Assembly (NCBI GenBank): GCA_030836725.1
Contig: JAUPLV010000103.1
Span: forward strand, 1-7,517
Origin: Pseudomonadota bacterium
GTDB taxonomy: Bacteria > Pseudomonadota > Gammaproteobacteria > Burkholderiales > Thiobacillaceae
Direction: 5' to 3'
Length of the DNA stretch: 7,517 nucleotides
Below, one piece after another: positions 1 through 5,557 of this stretch; position 1 is the stretch's first letter; each line of letters begins with the position of its first letter. The notes under the pieces were generated by a model. The model was not told the origin of the DNA. It made no database searches and worked only from the letters and a program-made list of their open reading frames with translations. A program made the translations under genes and the position numbers.

Positions 1-200
1 AGTATTTCGACGACCAGGGTGACCTGGACGTTGCCGCACCACATGCGCACATACTTGGCCAGCGTGGCGCCGCCGAAGCCGCCGCCGACCACGACCACGC
101 GGGGGGCTGTGGTTGCCGCGCCGACCGCACGGGGGACTGCGGCCAGGGCAGTCATCGCGCTGGCCAGCTTGAGGAATTGTCTTCTGTTCAGGGTATTCAT
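1..200 (-). CDS. fccB: Flavocytochrome c sulfide dehydrogenase, FAD subunit (partial, N-terminus only)
   Basis: The first 66 codons are visible; the gene continues past the left edge. The product is expected to be the periplasmic FAD-binding subunit that oxidises sulfide to sulfur or polysulfide and passes electrons to the cytochrome subunit encoded just upstream. Residues 5-11 (NRRQFLK) form a twin-arginine motif, followed by a hydrophobic stretch and an AVGA-type cleavage region near residue 28, so the protein should be exported folded by Tat. Residues 35-44 (VVVVGGGFGG) form the GxGxxG Rossmann loop for FAD, and AKYVRMW at 48-54 is typical of the FccB family. A GAGGAA ribosome-binding site 6 nt upstream supports the ATG at 200. 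It lies 19 bp after fccA, so the two are almost certainly co-transcribed. The last visible residues (VTLVVEI) depart slightly from the VTLVEP I would expect. Other FAD-dependent pyridine nucleotide-disulphide oxidoreductases are possible, but the neighbour makes FccB by far the best call. Confidence 0.88.
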   Translation of the reverse strand, partial: MNTLNRRQFLKLASAMTALAAVPRAVGAATTAPRVVVVGGGFGGATLAKYVRMWCGNVQVTLVVEI

Positions 201-206
201 TGTATT

Positions 207-212
207 TTCCTC
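207..212 (-). promoter_or_regulatory. Ribosome-binding site of fccB
   Basis: GAGGAA on the minus strand lies 6 nt before the fccB ATG, inside the 19-bp gap after the fccA stop codon. It fixes the fccB start and points to translation from a shared fccAB message. Confidence 0.7.
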
Positions 213-219
213 GTGGAAC

Positions 220-522
220 TTAGTCGTCGCCGGTACCGGGCTGGGTGGACAGGTAATCCGAGATCAGCCGCAACTGCTCATCGGTATAGCCGCTAGCCTG
301 ACGGTCCATGATGCCTTCGATGGGGCGGTACTTCATTTCGATCAGATCATTGAAGAGGTCCTTGCCAGCGATTTGTTCGAAGCCCGGCCCGGCCCCGTTG
401 GTGCCGTGGCACTGGGCGCACTGGGATGCCAGCAGGCGGCCCGATTCGGCGTTGGCCGGCGCAGCTGCGACCAGAAGCGCAGCGCCAGCCAGCGCGGCGC
501 GTGAAAAACGTGAAATATCCAT
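220..522 (-). CDS. fccA: Flavocytochrome c sulfide dehydrogenase, small monohaem cytochrome c subunit
   Basis: A 100-residue secreted class I cytochrome c. Residues 1-25 are a Sec signal peptide (basic Arg5/Arg8, hydrophobic core, ANA cleavage site), giving a mature protein of about 75 residues. C35-A-Q-C38-H39 is the single covalent haem site, and Met72 in GIMDRQASGYTDEQL is the likely sixth ligand (Met63 is an alternative). The C-terminal helix DEQLRLISDYLS is standard for cytochrome c. In the family this subunit takes electrons from the FccB flavin in the periplasm. The length matches the one-haem type rather than the roughly 21-kDa dihaem form of purple sulfur bacteria. The gene leads a pair with fccB. 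The ATG at 522 has only a weak Shine-Dalgarno (GCGAG). A generic c553-type cytochrome would look similar; the assignment rests on the adjacent fccB. Confidence 0.87.
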   Translation of the reverse strand: MDISRFSRAALAGAALLVAAAPANAESGRLLASQCAQCHGTNGAGPGFEQIAGKDLFNDLIEMKYRPIEGIMDRQASGYTDEQLRLISDYLSTQPGTGDD

Positions 523-619
523 GTGATTACTCGCTTAAGAATTGACGACAACGGCAGAGAAACTGCCATGCTTGCCATGGAGGCACAGCCCGCAACGACT
601 AAAGGGGGGGTGGTTTTAT

Positions 620-655
620 ACGCTTATGGGGAATTTTTATCATTGAAATCCGGTT
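620..655 (-). promoter_or_regulatory. Possible promoter and leader start for fccAB
   Basis: This is the most AT-rich piece upstream of fccA. Read on the minus strand it contains GATAAAAAT and, further on, TATAAA, either of which could serve as a -10 element. No good -35 box was found at 16-18 nt from either. If used, it would give an fccA leader of roughly 100 nt containing a run of seven C. Confidence 0.25.
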
Positions 656-784
656 CAGGTTCGTACAGCTGGTCGAGTGGTGTGGCTTGCCAAACTATCA
701 GGATCGCCACCAACTCTTTCATTTCTCTTGAACTCCTGGCAATGGTGCGATGCGTTAACGGCATGCCGCGTCTTGTGACCCGTC

Positions 785-799
785 AGACCGCAGCGGTCT
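785..799. repeat. Short hairpin AGACCG-CAG-CGGTCT
   Basis: A perfect 6-bp inverted repeat with a 3-nt loop in gene-free DNA. No T-run follows on either strand, so it is not a typical terminator. No function is assigned. Confidence 0.35.
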
Positions 800-1124
800 A
801 CCCAGGCGTGAACACACGATGCGCAGCCATACGGTGAGAGGGTGATTCGTTTCCTGCCCATCTTTGCTCTTACAAATCCTCGCATTACAACCCTGCAAAC
901 CACATGTCAGCTGTGAGTGAATGCCACATTATTCAGGCGACAGGAATCTACCTGGCCGATTGATTTGACACGGTTCATGCCTTGCTGGGTGGATACGACG
1001 CCAGAGGCACTCAAGACAGGTATAGCGAGGAGCGTGCCAGGGCTGTTTTTAATAATGGAATCAGATGGATGGGCGATTCACGTGGGTTGGGCGGCCGGGT
1101 TGGACGGCTTCGCGTGGGCCGATT

Positions 1125-1157
1125 TGTCGCCTGATGGAGACACGAGGGGGAGGTTTA
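1125..1157 (+). repeat. Degenerate direct repeat, copy 1 (TGTCGCCTGATGGAGACA core)
   Basis: The 18-nt core differs at one position from the copy at 1239. Both cores are followed, 8-9 nt later, by AGGTTTA, so the similarity covers about 33 nt. The core has self-complementary ends (TGTC...GACA). Copies start 114 bp apart. Confidence 0.6.
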
Positions 1158-1229
1158 GTGGCGCCTGTTTGCTGCCAGCGGCAGAGTCTGGCCGTAGACG
1201 AAGGCGAAGGTGCTCGGATAAAAGGAAGA

Positions 1230-1265
1230 GTCGGAATCTGTCGCCTGACGGAGACAGATTCCGGC
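1230..1265. repeat. Strong hairpin spanning repeat copy 2
   Basis: GGAATCTGTC (1233-1242) and GACAGATTCC (1253-1262) are perfect inverted repeats of 10 bp separated by a 10-nt loop. The stem extends outward by three more pairs, one of them a T-G wobble, to 1230 and 1265. No T-run follows on either strand, so a simple Rho-independent terminator is unlikely. It could be a protein-binding palindrome, a repeat-element hairpin or part of a structured RNA. Confidence 0.6.
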
Positions 1266-1272
1266 AGGTTTA
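1239..1272 (+). repeat. Degenerate direct repeat, copy 2 (TGTCGCCTGACGGAGACA core)
   Basis: Matches copy 1 at 17 of 18 core positions and shares the downstream AGGTTTA. Shorter matches to the core occur at 934-943 (CTGTCGCCTG, minus), 1313-1321 (CCTGTCGCC, minus) and 1390-1399 (GTCGCCTGAC, plus), so this is the best preserved member of a small dispersed cluster. Confidence 0.6.
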
Positions 1273-1520
1273 TACAAGCCACTGTATTAGAAGGACTATT
1301 TTGTCTGGTTTTGGCGACAGGTCTTGGTTTGTATCGTGAAGGCGAATCGCCTGGTCGGAAGGATGGCGCACGTGTCGTCGGATGTTGCCGTCGCCTGACT
1401 GCTACGTCCCTCAGCGTGGCAGGAGATGAGTCTGCCTGGATCAGGTCGCGTATCCAAGGGGTTCGCTATAGCTTTTCCGTTCTAGGCAACGGGGTGCGAT
1501 GCCTCAGGCAGTCGCCATTT

Positions 1521-2315
1521 TCACTGACACCGCATCTCCGGCGTCAGCTTCATCCACTTCATCAACCAGCCTTTCGCCCGCTCGCGCGCATGCCGGGCGG
1601 CGATTTTCTCTTCGGGCGTCTGGTCCGGGCGGAAGTCGAATGCGCGTCGCGCCATCGGGTAGACCTGGTATTCCACCGGCACGCCGCGCTCCCACAGCGC
1701 ATAGAACGCACGCCCGCCGTTGATGCGGCGCAGCTCGAAATCCTGTTCGCCGATCAGGTACAGGATGGGCGTGGTGAGCTGCATCACTTCGGGCGCGACG
1801 CGGAACAGCTGGTCCGGCTCGGGCGCGTTGGGGTTCTGCATGTGGCCGTAGTAGCTGACGATGGCGGCGATGTCCTGGCCGCGCTTGGCGGCGAGCCGGA
1901 TCGCGTAATACGGGCCGCGCGACAGACCGACGATGCCGGCCGGCTGCCTGCACGCATTCGGCAGGGACTTCAGGTAATCCAGCCCGGCTTCGACATCCAT
2001 TTCGGTTTCGGGGTTGTGCGCCGAGGGCCAGCGTTCGATGAAGCGGCCGCTTTGCCAGTCGGGAGCGACGACCAGAAAACCCTGCTCGGCGAGTTCGCGG
2101 ATGTGGGCGCGTTCGTCGCCTTCGTAGCCGCGCTTGGCGTGGATGAACAGCACGGGAGGAAAGGGGCCGACGCCTGCCGGGGTGGCGATTTCGACCGGAA
2201 CTTCGGTTCCGTCGGCGGCCTTGATGCTGGCCTTGCTCACTTCAACCCCGCTGGCGAAGGCCGGTGCGGACAGCGCCGATGCTAAGATGGCGGCCGCGAT
2301 GATGCGTCTTTTCAT
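1521..2315 (-). CDS. Exported dienelactone hydrolase-like alpha/beta-hydrolase
   Basis: 264 residues. Residues 1-22 form a Sec signal peptide (MKRR, hydrophobic core, AFA cleavage site), so the protein should act in the periplasm. The rest has the dienelactone-hydrolase pattern: strand VLFIHA (55-60), LAEQGFLVVAPD (75-86), nucleophile elbow GLSRG with Ser132 (130-134), YYGHMQNPN, and ILYLIGEQD with Asp192 as the likely acid. Where the family has Y-x-G-A-G-H-A-F this protein reads YPMARRAF (219-226), so Arg224 occupies the usual catalytic His position. The codon is CGC, one transition from CAC. The enzyme may be inactive, may use another residue, or may have a non-hydrolytic role; no substrate can be named. 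A GGGAGA site 5 nt upstream supports the ATG at 2315. The gene stands alone, divergent from the tonB-type gene. Confidence 0.82.
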   Translation of the reverse strand: MKRRIIAAAILASALSAPAFASGVEVSKASIKAADGTEVPVEIATPAGVGPFPPVLFIHAKRGYEGDERAHIRELAEQGFLVVAPDWQSGRFIERWPSAHNPETEMDVEAGLDYLKSLPNACRQPAGIVGLSRGPYYAIRLAAKRGQDIAAIVSYYGHMQNPNAPEPDQLFRVAPEVMQLTTPILYLIGEQDFELRRINGGRAFYALWERGVPVEYQVYPMARRAFDFRPDQTPEEKIAARHARERAKGWLMKWMKLTPEMRCQ

Positions 2316-2320
2316 GGTCT

Positions 2321-2326
2321 TCTCCC
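2321..2326 (-). promoter_or_regulatory. Ribosome-binding site of the hydrolase gene
   Basis: GGGAGA on the minus strand lies 5 nt before the ATG at 2315. This is good Shine-Dalgarno spacing and supports the chosen start. Confidence 0.65.
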
Positions 2327-2335
2327 TGGGTTTTT

Positions 2336-2356
2336 CCGGCCTTCATTCTAGGCCGG
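2336..2356. promoter_or_regulatory. Inverted repeat in the hydrolase/tonB divergent intergenic region
   Basis: CCGGCC and GGCCGG are 6-bp inverted repeats separated by 9 nt. On the minus strand the loop contains TAGAAT, a 5-of-6 match to a -10 box, which would give the hydrolase message a leader of about 30 nt; no convincing -35 was seen. The T-run lies on the 5' side on the plus strand, so it is not a plus-strand terminator. An operator over the hydrolase promoter is possible. An 8-bp palindrome AAACGTTT (2380-2387) also sits just before the tonB start. Confidence 0.3.
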
Positions 2357-2389
2357 CGACCTGATTTTCCGAACGGTCCAAACGTTTCA

Positions 2390-3094
2390 GTGAACGCTCC
2401 CCTCGAAGAACCGGTGATTCCCCCGCGCCTGAAGCGCCCGCTGGCGGCGGCATGGATTTCACTGGGCCTGCACGGCGCGCTGATTGCGCTGGTGCAGGTG
2501 GCGCCGCCGGCTCCTCTGAGTTTTGGCGAGCCGTCGATCGAGGCGCGCCTGGTGTCGACGCATGTTGCGCCGGTCGCGCCGGAGACGGCTGAAACGGAGA
2601 AGGTGCCGGAACTCGCACCGAGCGAGATAGAGGACGCCGTGCCGGTGCGGATGCCGGAGCCCGAGCCCGTTGTTCGCGAGGCGCCGCAAGCCGAGGCCGC
2701 GCCAGCGCCCGGCACGGAGGCGGGGGACGCGAAGGCCGCCGCGCCCGCAACGGACCCGGCCGCATGGATCACCAGCCCGGTCGATCTCACTTATTACGGC
2801 GTTCACGATCTCGATGTGCCTCCGCGCGCTTTGGGCGAGATCGTGCCGGCCTATCCGCCGGAAGCCGACCGCCAGCGCATATCCGGCATGGTGCGCCTGC
2901 AGCTGAAAATCGAAGCCGATGGCCGCGTCAGCGATATCGAGATCGTCAGCGCCGTCCCGCCCGACGTGTTCAACGAATCGGCGCTCGGCGCGTTCCGTTC
3001 GGCCCGCTTCACCCCGGCGCAGATAAATGGCCGCCCGGTGCGGTCGCTGGTGCAGATCGTGGTGCGGTACGACAGGGAAGGGCAGCCGCGCTGA
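2390..3094 (+). CDS. tonB: TonB-family energy transducer
   Basis: 234 residues with the full TonB layout. A short cytoplasmic N-terminus is followed by one membrane anchor at about 17-38, which carries S24-L-G-L-H28, the SxxxH pattern that in TonB contacts ExbB/ExbD. A Pro/Glu/Ala-rich periplasmic spacer spans about 39-125. A TonB C-terminal domain covers about 150-227 (PAYPPEADRQR, GMVRLQLKIEADGRV, ALGAFRSARFTPAQINGRPV, VQIVVRYD). Its role is to pass proton-motive-force energy to TonB-dependent outer-membrane receptors. The start is GTG at 2390 with no clear Shine-Dalgarno; no in-frame ATG lies nearby and the downstream anchor fits this start. No exbB, exbD or receptor gene is in the window, so its partner is unknown. 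The gene ends 10 bp from the convergent copA. The symbol denotes the family; it may be one of several paralogues. Confidence 0.88.
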   Translation: MNAPLEEPVIPPRLKRPLAAAWISLGLHGALIALVQVAPPAPLSFGEPSIEARLVSTHVAPVAPETAETEKVPELAPSEIEDAVPVRMPEPEPVVREAPQAEAAPAPGTEAGDAKAAAPATDPAAWITSPVDLTYYGVHDLDVPPRALGEIVPAYPPEADRQRISGMVRLQLKIEADGRVSDIEIVSAVPPDVFNESALGAFRSARFTPAQINGRPVRSLVQIVVRYDREGQPR

Positions 3095-3114
3095 GCGGCG
3101 CGGCTCAGGTTTTT
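3091..3114 (+). terminator. Rho-independent terminator of the tonB-type gene
   Basis: CTGAGC (3091-3096) and GCTCAG (3103-3108) form a 6-bp stem with loop GGCGCG, followed one nt later by TTTTT (3110-3114). A competing 8-bp stem, AGCCGCGC (3084-3091) with GCGCGGCT (3098-3105), overlaps it. The tonB TGA (3092-3094) is in the left arm and the complement of the copA TGA (3105-3107) is in the right arm. No T-run serves the minus strand, so it probably terminates plus-strand transcripts only. Confidence 0.6.
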
Positions 3115-5492
3115 CCGGACGGCCGCCAGCGCTTGAGGAGCAGGGCGTTCGTCACCACGCTGACGCTGGAAAACGCCATCGCCGCGCCGGCGATGACCGG
3201 GTTCAGCAGGCCCGCCGCGGCGAGCGGAATGCCCACCACGTTGTAGACAAATGCCCAGAACAGGTTCTGCCGGATCTTGGCGTAGGTGCGTTTCGAAATA
3301 TCGATGGCGTCGGCCACCAGCGCCGGGTCGCCGCGCATCAGGGTGATGCCGGCGGTGTGCATGGCGACGTCGCTGCCGCTGCTCATGGCGATGCCGACGT
3401 CGGCGGCGGCCAGGGCGGGCGCGTCGTTGATGCCGTCGCCGACCATCGCCACCGTTTTGCCCGCGGTCTTGAGCTGGCCCACGTGGGCGGCCTTGTCCGC
3501 CGGAAGCACTTCGGCGAGCGCGCTGTCGATGCCGAGCGCCGCCGCGGCCGCCTCGGCGGCGCCGCGGTTGTCGCCGCTGAGCATGACGGTGGCGATGCCT
3601 TGCGCCTTGAGATTCGCCACGGCGGCGAAAGCGGTGGCCTTGATCGCATCGCCGAACGCCAGCAAGCCGAGGACGCGGCGGTCGCTGGCGCGCGCCAGCC
3701 ATGACACCGTGCGTCCCGCGGCTTCCTGTTCGGCGGCCACGGCGTCGAGCGCGACGGTATCGACCTGATTCTCGAGCATCAACCGGCGATTGCCCAGCCA
3801 CCAGCTTTCAGCCGCCACTTCGCCGGCAATGCCGCGCCCCGGCAGCGCCTGCTGCGCCCGGGCAAGCTGCGGGGTAATGCCTGCCGCCGCGCTTTCGGCC
3901 AGCACCGCGCGCGCCAGCGGATGCTCGCTGCCGGCCTGCAGGCCGGCAGCGATCGCCAGGATTTCATTCCGCGCAAATCCATCCGCCGCCACGCACGCCA
4001 CCACATGCGGGGCGCCGTCGGTGAGCGTGCCGGTCTTGTCGAACACCACGGTGGTGATTTTGTGCGCCAGCTCCAGTGCTTCGGCGTCCTTGATCAGGAT
4101 GCCGTGGCGCGCGGCGACGCCGGTGCCGGCCATGATCGCGGTAGGCGTGGCGAGGCCGAGCGCGCACGGGCAGGCGATCACCAGTACCGCGACGGCGTTG
4201 AGGATGGCGACTTCGGCGTCGCCGCCCAGCGCCCACCAGCCGACGAAGGTCGCCAGCGCAATGACCATCACCACCGGCACGAATACCGCGCTCACCTTGT
4301 CCACCAGCCGCTGGATCGGCGCCTTGGCGGCCTGCGCGTTTTCCACCAGGCGGATGATGCGGGCGAGCGTGGTTTCCGCGCCCACTGCCGTGGTGCGGGC
4401 GAGCAGCATGCCGTGGGCATTGATCGCGCCGCCGGTCACCGTGTCGCCCGGCTGCTTGTCGACCGGCAGGGATTCGCCGGTGAGCATGGATTCGTCGATC
4501 TGGCTGCTGCCTTCCATAATTTCGCCGTCCACCGGCACCCGTTCGCCGGGGCGGATCACCACCACGTCGCCGACCCGGATCGCCTCGATCGGCAGGTCGC
4601 GGTCGACGCCGTCGAGACGCACGCGGGCGGTGAGGGGACGCAAGGCCTGCAGGGCGCGGATCGCCTCGGTGGTCTGGCGCTTGGCGCGCGCCTCCAGCCA
4701 TTTGCCGAGCAGCACCAGGCTGATCACCACCGCCGACGCTTCGAAGTACAGGTGCATCGCGTCGGCGCGCGTCAGCAGCAGGTAGACGGAGAGGCCGTAC
4801 GCCGCGCTGGTGCCGACTGCCACCAGCAGGTCCATGTTGCCGCTGCCTGCGCGCAGCGCCTTCCAGCCGGCGCGATAAAAACGCGCGCCCAGCCAGAACT
4901 GCACCGGCGTCGCCAGCGCCATTTGCAGCCAGCCCGGCAACATCCAGTGCGCGCCGGCGAGGCTGCCGAGCATGGGGACGATCAGCGGCAGCGACAGCGC
5001 CATCGCCAGCGCCACCGGCCACCATTCGGGCAGGGTGCGAGCCGGGGCGGCGGCGGGCTCGCCCGCGGGCAGCGGCAGTTGCGCGCCGTAGCCGGCGCGC
5101 TCGACGGCTGCGATCAACGAGGCGGCCGAGGCGCCTTGCACCAGCCTGACCGTCGCCTGTTCGGTGGCCAGATTGACGGCGGCATCGAGCACGCCGGGCG
5201 TCTTGTTCAGGGCTTTTTCCACCCGCGCCGAGCAGCTCGCGCAGGTCATCCCGGTGATGGCCAGGGTGAGCGTTTCGACCGGGACGCTGAAGCCGGCCTT
5301 TTCTATCGCGCCCTGTACTTCCGCGGCGCTGACATCGCCCGAAACCGTCGCGGTCTCGGTCGCCAGGTTCACCGCGGCATCGGTCACGCCCGGCAGCTGT
5401 TTCAGCAGCTTTTCCACCCGCGCCGAGCAACTGGCGCAAGTCATGCCCTGAATGCCGACGGTGAGGGGAGGGGGGCTGGAGGGGTTCATCAT
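3105..5492 (-). CDS. copA: Copper(I)-exporting P1B-type ATPase
   Basis: 795 residues from the ATG at 5492, or 794 from the adjacent ATG at 5489. It is an inner-membrane pump that exports Cu+ from the cytoplasm at the cost of ATP. Two heavy-metal-associated domains each carry GMTCASCSARVEK (metal Cys19/Cys22 and Cys84/Cys87). Then come the transmembrane block (about 156-270), the actuator TGES (338-341), the ion-binding CPC motif (441-443), the phosphorylated Asp485 in DKTGT, SEHP in the nucleotide domain (522-525), GDGIND (685-690), and the final helices with YN (750-751) and MAFSS (772-776). CPC plus the YN and MxxSS signatures indicate the Cu+ (P1B-1) class rather than Zn/Cd. Longer in-frame starts would run into mltA and add residues unlike the family. 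No clear Shine-Dalgarno or CueR-type operator is visible, and no chaperone or regulator gene adjoins. The gap to mltA is 65 bp, so read-through is possible. Confidence 0.95.
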   Translation of the reverse strand: MMNPSSPPPLTVGIQGMTCASCSARVEKLLKQLPGVTDAAVNLATETATVSGDVSAAEVQGAIEKAGFSVPVETLTLAITGMTCASCSARVEKALNKTPGVLDAAVNLATEQATVRLVQGASAASLIAAVERAGYGAQLPLPAGEPAAAPARTLPEWWPVALAMALSLPLIVPMLGSLAGAHWMLPGWLQMALATPVQFWLGARFYRAGWKALRAGSGNMDLLVAVGTSAAYGLSVYLLLTRADAMHLYFEASAVVISLVLLGKWLEARAKRQTTEAIRALQALRPLTARVRLDGVDRDLPIEAIRVGDVVVIRPGERVPVDGEIMEGSSQIDESMLTGESLPVDKQPGDTVTGGAINAHGMLLARTTAVGAETTLARIIRLVENAQAAKAPIQRLVDKVSAVFVPVVMVIALATFVGWWALGGDAEVAILNAVAVLVIACPCALGLATPTAIMAGTGVAARHGILIKDAEALELAHKITTVVFDKTGTLTDGAPHVVACVAADGFARNEILAIAAGLQAGSEHPLARAVLAESAAAGITPQLARAQQALPGRGIAGEVAAESWWLGNRRLMLENQVDTVALDAVAAEQEAAGRTVSWLARASDRRVLGLLAFGDAIKATAFAAVANLKAQGIATVMLSGDNRGAAEAAAAALGIDSALAEVLPADKAAHVGQLKTAGKTVAMVGDGINDAPALAAADVGIAMSSGSDVAMHTAGITLMRGDPALVADAIDISKRTYAKIRQNLFWAFVYNVVGIPLAAAGLLNPVIAGAAMAFSSVSVVTNALLLKRWRPSGKT

Positions 5493-5557
5493 GAATTCAT
5501 GGCGGGTGCGGATGATTGCACCATAGACCCTGCCGGGACGGGCGGGGCCGTATTTAT

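Larger units (their letters stand above)
523..1520. other. Gene-free ~1-kb region between fccA and the hydrolase gene
   Basis: No reading frame here gives a recognisable protein. The longer open frames (655-903 minus, 523-837, 917-1339 and 1065 onward plus) are rich in Arg, Ser and Cys, lack domain-like patterns, and overlap one another or run antisense into the hydrolase gene. What can be seen: an AT-rich stretch at about 600-655 that could hold the fccAB promoter; a run of seven G at 604-610; a small hairpin at 785-799; a family of degenerate TGTCGCCTGA repeats on both strands from 934 to 1399; a 10-bp perfect hairpin around 1233-1262; and an 11-bp palindrome at 1500-1510. The stretch is also less GC-rich than the neighbouring genes. 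It could be a decayed gene, a repeat island or home to a small RNA; nothing seen decides between these. Confidence 0.6.

Noticed and set aside
655..903. An 82-residue minus-strand open frame upstream of fccA
   Set aside because: No recognisable family, Cys/His/Arg-rich without a spaced motif, and no Shine-Dalgarno; a real small protein cannot be excluded but is not supported.
1125..1272. Repeat copies considered as a CRISPR array
   Set aside because: Only two good copies 114 bp apart, with others on the opposite strand and irregular spacing, and no cas genes in the window.
917..1339. A 140-residue plus-strand open frame with two LSPDGD segments
   Set aside because: The repeated peptide is a by-product of the nucleotide repeat. 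The codon pattern and residues (a run of six Arg) do not look protein-like.
1500..1510. TGCCTCAGGCA palindrome as a terminator for the hydrolase gene
   Set aside because: The stem is at most 5 bp around a single base and no T-run follows on the minus strand.
1065..2285. A 406-residue plus-strand open frame running from the gene-free region into the antisense of the hydrolase
   Set aside because: Its second half mirrors the hydrolase gene and its first half is the repeat region; no recognisable domain and no good ribosome-binding site.
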